Shown here: positions 43,498 to 52,105 of the stretch, one piece after another
Layout: the number at the start of each line of letters is the position of its first letter
How positions within the stretch are numbered: the first letter of the stretch is position 1
Assembly (NCBI GenBank): GCA_965220315.1
Contig: CBDCPP010000002.1
Span: forward strand, 868,001-932,000
Direction of reading: 5' to 3'
Source of the DNA: JAPOXK01 sp965220315
GTDB lineage: Bacteria > Chloroflexota > Dehalococcoidia > Bin125
Length of the DNA stretch: 64,000 nt
Notes under the pieces: generated by a model
Database searches by the model: none
What the model was told of the DNA's origin: nothing
The model's input: only the letters and a program-made list of their open reading frames with translations
Program-made: the position numbers and the translations under genes

Positions 43498-45198
43498 TTA
43501 CCGTAAGGCGCTTTCGCCGGCGATGGCGCGGATGATGTCGAAATAGCCGACGATCACCATGAACGCGATGATGATCGCGAAGCCGGTGAGGTGTACTAAG
43601 CCCTCTTTTTCGGGGGAGATGCGGCGGCCGCGCCGGGCGATCTCGATCAAGACGAACATGATGCGGCCGCCGTCGAGCATCGGTAGGGGCAAGATGTTGA
43701 TCACGGCTAGGTTGAGGCTGAGGAGAGCGGCGAGTTCGATGAGGCGGAGCCAACCGGCGCGCTCGATGATCTCGTCCGTGGCGCGGGCGAGGCCGATGGG
43801 GCCGCTGACCGTGATGGGGTCGCCGCCAGCGATCCAGGACCGGATGCGATTGCGCACAAGCATGAACGTGTCGACGGTGCGCACCCAGCCGGTCTCGACC
43901 GCACTGAAGAAGTCAGAGCGCTCCGTGACAGTAGTGGGGCGAAGGTTGGCGATGGTGATGCCCGTGGGACCTTGCTCCACGCTGACTACCGTGCCGGGCG
44001 TCAGCCGTACGGGATCAATGTTGACGGCGTCGTAGATGACTTGGTTACGGACGAACAGGTCGTCGGCGATCGACTCTGCGGTATCGCCTTTCTGTACGAC
44101 GTAGCGGGTGCCGTCTGGGAGTACAAGTTCGGTGCCTTCGTCAATGGGAAAGCCGGCGCCGAAGCCAGCGCCACGCAGTACCTGGGTCGCGTTAACACCT
44201 AGCAGGGCAGCGATGTCGTGGATGGTTTCGTCTGGCTGGATGACATGCTCAAGGTCCTGGGGCGCGAGCCGTGCTTGCACGACGGTCGTGAAGAGTTGCA
44301 GCTGGGAGCTGCCCTGGCGTTGGGCAGTGCCTTCCACGCGGACTTCCCGCTCGACAACGAACTCCACGTGGTTGCCAACGTTCAGCTGGATAGCGAGGGA
44401 GAGGTCGCCGGCGTGCTGGATGGGCTCACCATTGATGCTGACCACGCGATCGCCGGCCTGGAGTCCGGCGCGTTCGGCGGGAGCGCCCTCGACAACGGAG
44501 GTGATGACTGCGGGGCCCTCGGGCGCGGCCTGGGGGATAAGTGCAGCGACTGCGAAGAGCACGATCGGGATGATGAAGTTCGTGGCCGCGCCGGCCGCCA
44601 TCACGGCGATGCGCACGGGGCGCGGCTTGGTGGCGAGGGAGCGAGGATCGGGACTGGTCTGGATACCGACAATGCTGCCGATCGCAGCAGCGGGTTCGGG
44701 GGAGTGCGTTGCCACATCGGTTGCCGTGGTGGCTGAGGTGGCCTGCGGCTCCAGAAGAAAAGTGCGCTGCTCCAGCTCGGGCCCGTGTGCACCCTGCCGC
44801 TCGCGCTCGATCTGGAGAGGGATCGAGTCGCTGCCGGCGGCGGCGAGGCGGAGTTGCTTGGCCAACTGCTCGTCGTTGTGGACAGGCGTGCCACCGACTT
44901 TCAGGATGACATCGCCTGGTTTCAAACCTGCGCGGGCGGCGGCACTCTGGATGTTGACCGTGTCGACGAAGACGCGCGCGCTTTCCTCCCCAGTGAGGCG
45001 CACGAAGCCGCCTAGGGGTAGCCAGTTGATCGAGTAGATCGTTTCGCCAAAGCGGATGCCGGCGATCCGCGGGGGCATGCCGATGCCGAACTCTTCGACG
45101 CGCACGCCTGCGAGCTTGGCGGCGACGAAGTGGCCGAGTTCGTGCAAGATCACGAGTCCGAGCAGGATGGCGATGAAGGGAAGGATGGTGTCGAGCAC
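43498..45198 (-). CDS. rseP: Site-2 protease (RseP-like) with two PDZ and two inserted LysM domains
   Basis: A membrane metalloprotease expected to cut inside membrane helices, such as those of anti-sigma factors. Zinc motif HELGH at about residues 19-23 in the first helix; second site NILPLPMLDGGR with LDG near 508. Two PDZ-like domains (about 72-136 and 227-284) flank the second helix. Between PDZ2 and the C-terminal helices are two LysM-like repeats (about 318-361, HVIQPDETIHDIAALLG; and 366-409, YVVQKGDTAESIADDL), DNA 43972-44247. At 566 residues it is longer than usual RseP. The GTG at 45198 is two bases after the dxr stop; the longer frame to 45246 overlaps dxr. Confidence 0.9.
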   Translation of the reverse strand: MLDTILPFIAILLGLVILHELGHFVAAKLAGVRVEEFGIGMPPRIAGIRFGETIYSINWLPLGGFVRLTGEESARVFVDTVNIQSAAARAGLKPGDVILKVGGTPVHNDEQLAKQLRLAAAGSDSIPLQIERERQGAHGPELEQRTFLLEPQATSATTATDVATHSPEPAAAIGSIVGIQTSPDPRSLATKPRPVRIAVMAAGAATNFIIPIVLFAVAALIPQAAPEGPAVITSVVEGAPAERAGLQAGDRVVSINGEPIQHAGDLSLAIQLNVGNHVEFVVEREVRVEGTAQRQGSSQLQLFTTVVQARLAPQDLEHVIQPDETIHDIAALLGVNATQVLRGAGFGAGFPIDEGTELVLPDGTRYVVQKGDTAESIADDLFVRNQVIYDAVNIDPVRLTPGTVVSVEQGPTGITIANLRPTTVTERSDFFSAVETGWVRTVDTFMLVRNRIRSWIAGGDPITVSGPIGLARATDEIIERAGWLRLIELAALLSLNLAVINILPLPMLDGGRIMFVLIEIARRGRRISPEKEGLVHLTGFAIIIAFMVIVGYFDIIRAIAGESALR

Positions 45199-45200
45199 GG

Positions 45201-46355
45201 CTAGAATCGAGCCGCCAGCCAGTTGGTGGTGAAGTCTCGCGCCCAACGGTCAGCTTCGTCGATCTCGCCCAGTATGGGGTCTGGGGTGGAGGTGTGAGCG
45301 TTGAGGGCAGACTCGATCGCGGCTGGAATCTGAGTGAAGCGAAGCGTGCCTTTGAGGAAGGCATCGACGGCCACTTCGTCGGCGGCGGCGAGGACAGTGG
45401 GGTAGGTACCGCCTCGGTGACCGGCCTCCATGGCGAGGCGCAGGCAAGGGTAGCGGTCTAAGTCGGGCGTTTCGAAGGTGAGCGTGCCGATCGCAGGGAG
45501 GTCCAGGGGCGCGACGGTGGGCTGCAGGCGCTCGGGGTAGCTGAGCGCGCACTGAATTGGCAGGCGCATATCTGGGTTGCCGAGCTGCGCTTTGACCGAG
45601 CCATCACTGAACTCGACCAGGGAGTGCACGATCGATTCGGCGTGCTGAACGACTTCCACACGGTCATAGGGAACATCGAAGAGCCAGCGTGCCTCGATCG
45701 TTTCCAAGCCTTTGTTGAGAAGGGTGGCGGAGTCGACGGTGATCTTGGGCCCCATCTTCCACGTGGGATGGGCGAGCGCCTGCTCGGGCGTGACGTGGAC
45801 CAGGGAACTGGCGGGGAGGTTGCGCAGAGCGCCGCCGGAGGCGGTGAGGATGATGCGTCGAATTTCGTTGCTCTCTTCACCCCAGAGACACTGCCAGATT
45901 GCCGAGTGCTCCGAGTCGACGGGCCGCAATTGTCCACCGCCTTCGTCGATCGCGCGTCGCACTAAATGGCCGGCCATGACGATCACTTCTTTGTTCGCGA
46001 GTGCGACCGCGATGCCCCGCTGGAGAGCGGTCAAGGTAGGCTCGAGACCGGCACGCCCTGCGGTGCCGACGGCCACCACGTCGAGGTCGATGGCGGAAAC
46101 CATTTCCTCTAGGGGGGTCACCGCTGCTCCAATCTGGGAAGCCAGGTCGGCCAGCGCCGCGGGGGCGGCACGCTCGCACCAGAGGAGTTGAGGATGGAAT
46201 TCCTGCGCCTGCTGGGCGAGCAGGTCGAGATTGCCGCCAGCCGCTAGACCTACCACTTGGAAGTGCGTAGGGAGGGAACGGATGACATCAAGGGTCTGGG
46301 TACCGATGCTGCCAGTGCTGCCGAGGACGAGGACGCGAGTCAGACCACGGCCCAT
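45201..46355 (-). CDS. dxr: 1-deoxy-D-xylulose 5-phosphate reductoisomerase
   Basis: NADPH enzyme of the MEP pathway, 384 residues. Rossmann start VLVLGSTGSIGTQTLDVI, NKE motif in VALANKEVIVMAGHL, metal-binding PVDSEHSAIWQCL, the SGGALRN loop, and HPTWKMGPKITVDSATLLNKGLE. It overlaps cdsA by 16 bp. Confidence 0.95.
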   Translation of the reverse strand: MGRGLTRVLVLGSTGSIGTQTLDVIRSLPTHFQVVGLAAGGNLDLLAQQAQEFHPQLLWCERAAPAALADLASQIGAAVTPLEEMVSAIDLDVVAVGTAGRAGLEPTLTALQRGIAVALANKEVIVMAGHLVRRAIDEGGGQLRPVDSEHSAIWQCLWGEESNEIRRIILTASGGALRNLPASSLVHVTPEQALAHPTWKMGPKITVDSATLLNKGLETIEARWLFDVPYDRVEVVQHAESIVHSLVEFSDGSVKAQLGNPDMRLPIQCALSYPERLQPTVAPLDLPAIGTLTFETPDLDRYPCLRLAMEAGHRGGTYPTVLAAADEVAVDAFLKGTLRFTQIPAAIESALNAHTSTPDPILGEIDEADRWARDFTTNWLAARF

Positions 46356-47221
46356 AGTACGAAAAAGTATACCGTCGGCACGCCGAAAAGCAGACTGTCG
46401 AGACGGTCGGGTACGCCACCGTGGCCGGGAAGCATGCCACCGAGGTCTTTCACATCCAGTGATCGCTTCAGCGTGGATTCAGCCAGATCGCCGATCCCTG
46501 CCATGAGGGGAAGGACGAGCGCCAGGATGACCATCTTCTCTAGCGGGACGTTGAGGTCGGGCAGAAGGTTGATCAGTAGGACGGCGGCGAAGCCGGCAGC
46601 GAAGCCGCCAAGTGCGCCTTCGACGGTCTTGTTGGGGCTAAGCTGTGGCACGAGCAGGCGGCGCCCGCCGAGCTTTCCCACGACGAAGGCACCAGTGTCG
46701 GCGGCCATGACGGCGAAGAGGGCGAGCAGGGTCCACTCCTCGCCTTGGGGTAGCTCTCGTAAGGCGACAAAGAAGCTGCCGAGCCAGGCGAAATAGATCA
46801 GCGCGAGGGCGGCATAGGCAAGACGGGGTGCGAGGGTGCGGATATCAGTCGGCTCGATTAGGCCACCAAGGCGCAGGCCGGTGCTGGTGGCGATCGGAAG
46901 CGCGGCGAGGGCAAGCAAAGCTGCTGTCAGAGGCCAGGTGCGGGGAATGTCATTGAAGAGGGCGACAGCCGGGACGGCGGCGGCGGCGGCGACCAAGATG
47001 GCGAGCAGTGGATCGCGCCGGGAGATTCCCACCGCAGGAGCGAACTCGATCATCGCGACGGCGAGCGTGAGCGCGACGATGGCGGCCCAGAGTTCGCTGC
47101 TCTCTAGGATAACGACAACGACGATCGGCACGGCCGGCGCCGCGGTGACCACGCGCAGGAATAAGGGGGAGGAAACGAAAACCCGTCGTCCCCGGTTCCA
47201 GATCGCAGCGGCGACCGACAT
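46340..47221 (-). CDS. cdsA: Phosphatidate cytidylyltransferase
   Basis: Makes CDP-diacylglycerol from phosphatidate and CTP. 293 residues with about eight membrane helices. The family signature appears near the C-terminus as SLDVKDLGGMLPGHGGVPDRLDSLLFG. Upstream, MAADTGAFVVGKLGGRRLLVPQLSPNKTVEGALGG is also diagnostic. It is 3 bases after uppS. Confidence 0.93.
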   Translation of the reverse strand: MSVAAAIWNRGRRVFVSSPLFLRVVTAAPAVPIVVVVILESSELWAAIVALTLAVAMIEFAPAVGISRRDPLLAILVAAAAAVPAVALFNDIPRTWPLTAALLALAALPIATSTGLRLGGLIEPTDIRTLAPRLAYAALALIYFAWLGSFFVALRELPQGEEWTLLALFAVMAADTGAFVVGKLGGRRLLVPQLSPNKTVEGALGGFAAGFAAVLLINLLPDLNVPLEKMVILALVLPLMAGIGDLAESTLKRSLDVKDLGGMLPGHGGVPDRLDSLLFGVPTVYFFVLWAVV

Positions 47222-47224
47222 GGA

Positions 47225-47998
47225 TCAGGCGCCGTTCCCGTCAGGCTGCGCGGAGCTGCGCGCTGGGGCGGCGCCGTTGCCGCGGCCGTCGTCGGCAAGC
47301 GCGCCGAACTTGCGCACGCGCCGTTGATAGATGGCGAGGGCCTCGTCGACATCTGTCTTGGAGAAGTCGGGCCAGTAGGTCGGAGTGCTGTGGTACTCCG
47401 CATAGGCGGCTTGCCAGAGTAGGAAGTTGGAGAGGCGCCACTCGCCGCCGGTGCGGACGATGAGGTCTGGGTCGGGGAGGCCGGCGGTGTAGAGACGGCT
47501 GGTGACGAGCGCCTCGTCGATCGCGTCGGGTGGGACGCCCTCGCTGGCGATGCGCTGCACGGCGTCGACGATCTCTGCGCGCGCGCCGTAGTTGAAGGCG
47601 GCACAGACGGTCATCTTGTCATTGTGGCGGGTCAACTCGACGGCATCCTCGATCTGTCGCTGCAGACGCGTGGGAAGCACATCGATGCGGCCAATCCAGC
47701 GCAGCTGGACGCCGGCCTCGTGGAGGGGGCGTACTTCCTTGCGGATGGTGCGGGCGAGGATGCGCATGAGGGAATCCACTTCCCATTTAGGGCGGGCCCA
47801 GTTCTCCGTGCTAAAGGCATAGAGCGTGAGGCATTCGACGCCGCGCTCGCCAAAGGTTTCAATGACGGTGCGGATATTCTCGGTGCCGGCGCGGTGACCG
47901 GCAGTGCGGGGAAGGCCGCGCGCCTCCGCCCAGCGACCGTTGCCGTCCATGATGAGCGCGACGTGGCGGGGAACGGAGGGCTGTTCGGGTTGGGCCAT
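47225..47998 (-). CDS. uppS: Undecaprenyl diphosphate synthase (cis-prenyltransferase)
   Basis: Makes the C55 lipid carrier for peptidoglycan. 257 residues; P-loop-like HVALIMDGNGRWAEARGLPRTAGH, YAFSTENWARPKWEV, and the C-terminal DLIVRTGGEWRLSNFLLWQAAYAE. The catalytic Asp of MDGNGRW is present. Confidence 0.95.
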   Translation of the reverse strand: MAQPEQPSVPRHVALIMDGNGRWAEARGLPRTAGHRAGTENIRTVIETFGERGVECLTLYAFSTENWARPKWEVDSLMRILARTIRKEVRPLHEAGVQLRWIGRIDVLPTRLQRQIEDAVELTRHNDKMTVCAAFNYGARAEIVDAVQRIASEGVPPDAIDEALVTSRLYTAGLPDPDLIVRTGGEWRLSNFLLWQAAYAEYHSTPTYWPDFSKTDVDEALAIYQRRVRKFGALADDGRGNGAAPARSSAQPDGNGA

Positions 47999-48012
47999 GG
48001 GCGGCAGGGAGG

Positions 48013-48585
48013 CTAGACCTCCAGCAGCTCCTTTTCCTTTTCGGCGCCGTCTCTGTCCACTTGCTCCACGAAGCGGTGGGTGATCTTCTCCAGCTCTTCG
48101 TGCGCGCTGCGCTCGGCATCCTTGGAGATCTCTTTGGCCTTGAGCAGGGCACGCAGATCGTCTTGCACGTGGCGGCGCACGTTGCGGATGGCGATGCGAG
48201 CGGCCTCGTTCTTTTGCGCGACTTGCTTGACCAATGCGCGCCGCCGTTCCTCGGTGAGCTCGGGGATGGCGAGACGTACGACGACGCCATCGTTCTGGGG
48301 GTTCAGTCCCAGGTCCGAGCGCTGGATGCTTTTGGTGATGGGGTCAATGGCGTTCTTGTCCCAAGGCTGGATTACGATGAGGCGTGCTTCAGGGGCGGTG
48401 ATCGTGGCGAGCTGATTGAGTGGCAGGGTCGTATCGAAGTAATCGATCGGCAGGTGCTCGACCAAGGCTGGGTGGGCACGCCCGGTGCGCACGGTCGCAA
48501 GTTCGCGCTTGAGAGCTTCAACGGCCCCGCGCATACGGTTCTCGGCGTCTTCTAGGGCGAGGGCGGTGAGGTCGTCGTCCGGCAT
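48013..48585 (-). CDS. frr: Ribosome recycling factor
   Basis: Splits post-termination ribosomes with EF-G. 190 residues, slightly longer than the usual 185. RRF pattern: LATVRTGRAHPALVEHLPIDYF, TITAPEARLIVIQPWDKNAIDPITKSIQRSDLGLNPQNDG, and ARIAIRNVRRHVQDDLR. Gap to uppS is 14 bases. Confidence 0.95.
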   Translation of the reverse strand: MPDDDLTALALEDAENRMRGAVEALKRELATVRTGRAHPALVEHLPIDYFDTTLPLNQLATITAPEARLIVIQPWDKNAIDPITKSIQRSDLGLNPQNDGVVVRLAIPELTEERRRALVKQVAQKNEAARIAIRNVRRHVQDDLRALLKAKEISKDAERSAHEELEKITHRFVEQVDRDGAEKEKELLEV

Positions 48586-48613
48586 GATCTCTCAGCGGGG
48601 CGCGCCGCCTCGA

Positions 48614-49363
48614 CTAGCTCGCCTCTCGGGTCAGCTTAGTCGGTATGGCGCCGACCATTGTCCCGGTGGAGCCATCGATCACCGCCCGCACGATAGCGTC
48701 CAGAGGTGCGATGTCAAAGACCACGATAGGAAGATGGTTTTCTTCACAGAGAGAGAGGGCGGCAGTGTCCATGATCTGTACACGGTTGGTGATTGCGTCG
48801 CTGTAGCTGAGCGTGTCGTAACGCGCGGCGGTGGGATCGATGGCGGGATCGGTGGTGTAGACTCCGTCGACTCCGGTTTTGGCCATAAGCAGGCGCTGGG
48901 CACCGACTTCGACGCCGCGCAGGGCGGCGGCGGTATCGGTAGTGACGTAAGGATTGCCGGTGCCAGCGGCGAAGAGGACGAGGCGGCCTTTCTCAAGGTG
49001 ACGGATAGCGCGGCGACGGATGTAAGGCTCCGCGACTTGGGCTAGGGTGATGGCCGACATCGTGCGGACCTGAATTCCCTCTGCTTCGATGGCATCCTGC
49101 AGTGCCAGCGCGTTGATGACGGTGGCGAGCATCCCGGCGTAATCCGCGGTGGCGCGGTTGAAGCCGGCTTCGGCTGCAGTTGCCCCGCGGAAGAGGTTGC
49201 CGCCCCCGACGACGACGGCCATTTCGAAGCCGGCCTCGTGGCAGCGCTGAAGCTGACGGGCGATGCTACGGAGGGTGGGTGGGTCAAGACCGAAGGAGCG
49301 CGGCCCCAGCAGGGCCGCGCCGCTGAGCTTGAGCAGGACTCGCTCTTTGCGCGCGGCAGCCAT
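48614..49363 (-). CDS. pyrH: Uridylate kinase
   Basis: Phosphorylates UMP to UDP. 249 residues. VLLKLSGAALLG start, VVVGGGNLFRGATA, ADYAGMLATVINALALQDAIE, and VLFAAGTGNPYVTTDTAAALRG. The pyrH-frr pair in the rpsB-tsf operon is the conserved order. Confidence 0.95.
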   Translation of the reverse strand: MAAARKERVLLKLSGAALLGPRSFGLDPPTLRSIARQLQRCHEAGFEMAVVVGGGNLFRGATAAEAGFNRATADYAGMLATVINALALQDAIEAEGIQVRTMSAITLAQVAEPYIRRRAIRHLEKGRLVLFAAGTGNPYVTTDTAAALRGVEVGAQRLLMAKTGVDGVYTTDPAIDPTAARYDTLSYSDAITNRVQIMDTAALSLCEENHLPIVVFDIAPLDAIVRAVIDGSTGTMVGAIPTKLTREAS

Positions 49364-49391
49364 GCGGGCTCCTTCGGAGTGCTTTCAGCCG

Positions 49392-49892
49392 CTACTCGCC
49401 CAGACTGTAGCGCATCATGCGGCGCACCTTGATTTTCTCGCCGGTGCTGGCAATGGTTTCGTTGATGCGGTCCTGTATGGACTTGGACTGGTCTTTAATA
49501 AAGGGCTGAGGGAGGAGGGCTCGCTGCTCGGGTGAGCCAGCCGCATCCGGGTTGAGGTCTTCGGGATGGATCACTTCAGGCCCCATTGAGGCAACCTGCA
49601 TGGCGATGTCGTGCGCGAGCGTCTTGAAGAGATCCGTCCGAGCGACGAAGTCGGTTTCGCAGTTGAGTTCCACCATGGCGCCGATGCGGCCGCCATGGAT
49701 ATAGGATTCAACGAGGCCGTGTTTGGTCTCGCGGTCGGCACGCTTGGCCGCGGTGGCGAGGCCTTTGTCACGGAGGATGGCGACGGCCTTATCCATGTCG
49801 CCGTCGGCTTCCTCTAGCGCTTGGCGGCAGTCCATAACGCCAGCCTGCGTACGCTCGCGCAGAGCTTTGATGGCGTCGATGTTGATGACCAC
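49392..49892 (-). CDS. tsf: Elongation factor Ts, short form
   Basis: Nucleotide exchange factor for EF-Tu. At 166 residues it is the short form: the UBA-like N-terminus (KALRERTQAGVMDCRQALEEADGDMDKAVAILRDKGLATAAKRA) and one core domain with HGGRIGAMVELNCETDFVART, then a C-terminal helical piece. The second core subdomain of E. coli EF-Ts is absent, as in several phyla. Confidence 0.93.
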   Translation of the reverse strand: MVINIDAIKALRERTQAGVMDCRQALEEADGDMDKAVAILRDKGLATAAKRADRETKHGLVESYIHGGRIGAMVELNCETDFVARTDLFKTLAHDIAMQVASMGPEVIHPEDLNPDAAGSPEQRALLPQPFIKDQSKSIQDRINETIASTGEKIKVRRMMRYSLGE

Positions 49893-49909
49893 TGCGACTC
49901 TTTCTCTGG

Positions 49910-50662
49910 CTAGGTGGAACCGACGGGGACGGGCTCGGCTATCTCGGTAGCAGCTCCATCGACCTGTGCGGACTCGGCAGCGACGCGCCCCTCTAACGCG
50001 GCATCGGCGATCTGGGTGGTGATCATGCCGATAGCGCGGAAGGCGTCGTCATTGGAGGGAATAGGGTAGGTGATTGTGGTGGGGTCGCAGTTGGTGTCGC
50101 AAACGGCGACGATGGGGATGCCAAGGCGGTTGGCCTCAAGGACGGCGATGTTCTCTCTTGGGACATCAACGATGAAGAGGGCACCGGGCAGGCGGGTCAT
50201 GTCGTGAAGCCCGCCGAGATAGCGGCGGAGACGGCGGAGCTCATCGCGGCGGCGCAGGGCTTCCTTCTTGGGTAGCGCGTCGAAACCGTTGGCGAACTCC
50301 ATGCGCTCGAGTCGCTGCATGTAGCTAATGCGTGTCTGGATCGTTTGCCAGTTCGTGAGTGTGCCGCCGAGCCAGCGGTTGATGACGTAGGGCATCTGGC
50401 AGCGCTCGGCTTCAGTTTTGATGAGTTCTTGGGCCTGTTTCTTGGTGCCGACGAAGAGGATGTCGTCGCCCTCGGCGGCGGTCTGGCGGACGAAGTTGAC
50501 GGCACTGTGGAGGAGATGAACGGTTTGGGCGAGGTCGAGGATGTGGATGCCGTTGCGGGCGGAATGGATGAAGGGCTTCATCTTGGGATTCCAACGCTGG
50601 GTTTGGTGTCCAAAGTGGACGCCGGCCTCCAAGAGTTCCTTCATGGTTGGTAGATCAGCCAT
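49910..50662 (-). CDS. rpsB: Ribosomal protein S2
   Basis: 30S subunit protein, 250 residues from ATG 50662. TMKELLEAGVHFGHQTQRWNPKMKPFIHSARNGIHILDL, FVGTKKQAQELIKTEAERCQMPYVINRWLGGTLTNW and PGALFIVDVPRENIAVLEANRLGIPIVAVCDTNCDP are typical. GGAGGG sits directly upstream of the ATG. First gene of the operon to rseP. Confidence 0.97.
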   Translation of the reverse strand: MADLPTMKELLEAGVHFGHQTQRWNPKMKPFIHSARNGIHILDLAQTVHLLHSAVNFVRQTAAEGDDILFVGTKKQAQELIKTEAERCQMPYVINRWLGGTLTNWQTIQTRISYMQRLERMEFANGFDALPKKEALRRRDELRRLRRYLGGLHDMTRLPGALFIVDVPRENIAVLEANRLGIPIVAVCDTNCDPTTITYPIPSNDDAFRAIGMITTQIADAALEGRVAAESAQVDGAATEIAEPVPVGST

Positions 50663-50710
50663 CACCCTCCTGCGTTCGCTGAGGCGTTCCTCGGTGAGCG
50701 CTCCCGCGCA

Positions 50711-50735
50711 AGAAAAAGCGGCCGGCACCGGCCGC
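50711..50735 (-). terminator. Intrinsic terminator in the rpsB leader
   Basis: On the minus strand GCGGCCGG, a 2-base turn and CCGGCCGC form a GC-rich hairpin immediately followed by TTTTT (complement of 50713-50717). It lies between the predicted promoter (50769-50798) and the rpsB ATG, so it would cut off the operon unless bypassed. A leader terminator here suggests attenuation, possibly by S2. Confidence 0.6.
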
Positions 50736-50768
50736 GCGCCACGGACCAGGGACCCTCTTTGAAAGGCC

Positions 50769-50798
50769 AGTATAGGCAGGGCGCGCGGAGGCAAGCAA
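50769..50798 (-). promoter_or_regulatory. Promoter of the rpsB-rseP operon
   Basis: On the minus strand TTGCTT (50793-50798), 18 bp, then TATACT (50769-50774). The start of transcription would fall near 50762, leaving a leader of about 100 bases with the hairpin. Confidence 0.55.
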
Positions 50799-50804
50799 TC
50801 AAGA

Positions 50805-50833
50805 GGGGATTATCCAGAAAACTAGCCAAGAAC
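50805..50833. repeat. Direct repeat R1, copy A
   Basis: A 29-bp sequence beginning GGGGATTATCCAG. Copy B lies at 54696-54724 with 27 of 29 positions the same. It starts just outside the rpsB promoter, before the DUF3800 gene. In copy B the repeat is inside the 3' end of a gene; here no gene covers it convincingly. Confidence 0.8.
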
Positions 50834-50939
50834 CAACGGTAGCAGCATGGTTGCCACAGTAGAGACGAGAGTGCAGAGTCCCCAGAAGGGGTGGGCGCGC
50901 CGTAGGCGTGAACGAGTCTTGCCCGCCAGGGGACAGGCC

Positions 50940-51764
50940 ATGAAGTTCTGCTACTGCGACGAGAGTGGTATGGGGGAGGAGCCGATCGCGACGATGGTTG
51001 GCGTTGTTGTCGATGCTGACCGGATGCACCGGACTAAGGCCGCTTGGATGGCGTTTCTTGGAGTCCTGTCGGACTGGACTGGGCGCAAGATCACTGAGCT
51101 GCATATGCGCGATCTCTATCGCGGAAATAGTCCGTATCGCAAAGCCATAGACGGCCCCGATCGTGCACAGCTCATTACCCGTATCTGTGAATGGATCGCG
51201 GAACGCAAGCACCACTTCGTCTACGCAGCGGTTGTGAAAGAGGACTATCGGCAAGCTTGGGCGCGCCAAGACATTCCGGACGAGCTAGGCACCATATGGC
51301 GGTTCATGGGGTTTCACCTGATGCTCGCGATGCAGCGGCGCTCAATGAGGGAGCAGAAGCGCAAAGGGAACACTGTCTTTATCTTCGATAATGAAGAGCG
51401 GGAAGCAATGCGATTCGCCGACCTAGTGCAGCGCCCGCCTGAGTGGAGTGATGAATACTACGATCGACCAAAGAAAACCGAACCACTTGATCAGGTAATC
51501 GACACCCCATACTTCGGCGACTCTAAGGACGTGTCACTTATCCAGATCGCGGACTTCGCGGCGTACATCCTGCGACGATACGCAGAAGTGGAAAGCGGGC
51601 TCACGAAGGAGCGGTATGGGGGTGAAGGGGCGCGTCTACAGGAGTGGGCTCAGATGCTCGCGGCGAGGTCAATAGGTCGCGGGCATATCTACCCGAAGGT
51701 GGGCCGGAATGAAGCTCACAACCTCTTCTTCAACCTCGCCCCAGAGCCGATACGCACCCTCTGA
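50940..51764 (+). CDS. DUF3800 domain protein
   Basis: A 274-residue protein of the DUF3800 family, thought to have an RNase H-like fold. Seen: FCYCDESGMGEEP at the start (the conserved Asp-Glu-Ser), AAVVKEDYRQAW, FIFDNEEREAMRF with a second acidic site, and the C-terminal SLIQIADFAAYILRRY. Function is not established; the family is frequent in mobile and defence-related loci. ATG at 50940 begins the domain; upstream codons are not similar. It is transcribed away from rpsB inside the R1/R2 repeats. Confidence 0.8.
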   Translation: MKFCYCDESGMGEEPIATMVGVVVDADRMHRTKAAWMAFLGVLSDWTGRKITELHMRDLYRGNSPYRKAIDGPDRAQLITRICEWIAERKHHFVYAAVVKEDYRQAWARQDIPDELGTIWRFMGFHLMLAMQRRSMREQKRKGNTVFIFDNEEREAMRFADLVQRPPEWSDEYYDRPKKTEPLDQVIDTPYFGDSKDVSLIQIADFAAYILRRYAEVESGLTKERYGGEGARLQEWAQMLAARSIGRGHIYPKVGRNEAHNLFFNLAPEPIRTL

Positions 51765-51777
51765 TGCTTGCCTTGTG

Positions 51778-51838
51778 GCGGATCAGGTACGCGGGTGCTT
51801 GATTTGGCGCTTGCTGGGATCGGGAGTCTCGGCCACGG
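51778..51838. repeat. Direct repeat R2, copy A
   Basis: A 61-bp sequence 85% identical to 55017-55077 (52 of 61). On the minus strand both copies can encode the same tail, PDPSKRQIKHPRT followed by TGA, and five of the nine differences are silent in that frame. It lies just after the DUF3800 gene. Confidence 0.8.
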
Positions 51839-51850
51839 TACGGCGAGGCG

Positions 51851-51991
51851 CTACTGCGGTTTTGGCTTCGGCTTCGCGCCCCCACTGAGAACGACCTTCG
51901 CGAGCTGTTCCGGGGTGGTAGGAATGCGGAGATCGGTCGACCCTATTCGTGCCCGGAGAGACAGTTGTCCTTGAGTCGTATCCCCTGCCAC
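51851..51991 (-). CDS. Possible small protein (46 aa)
   Basis: A 46-codon frame from GTG 51991 to TAG 51851 whose last two thirds read like protein (RIPTTPEQLAKVVLSGG, ending in KPKPKPQ). It has only a weak ribosome site (AGGG three bases upstream). The same frame is open upstream to a TGA, so it may be the tail of a lost gene. Another minus frame in this stretch ends in repeat R2. No family recognised. Confidence 0.35.
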   Translation of the reverse strand: MAGDTTQGQLSLRARIGSTDLRIPTTPEQLAKVVLSGGAKPKPKPQ

Positions 51992-52105
51992 AAGCCCTAC
52001 TTTTGGCTCGAAGGGCGCGCGGACACCCCGCTCGCGTCATGGGTGAACCGCGCGTCACCCGGCATACGCGAAGACCGAATCTCCCGCTCGGCCTGTGCCG
52101 GGCCG

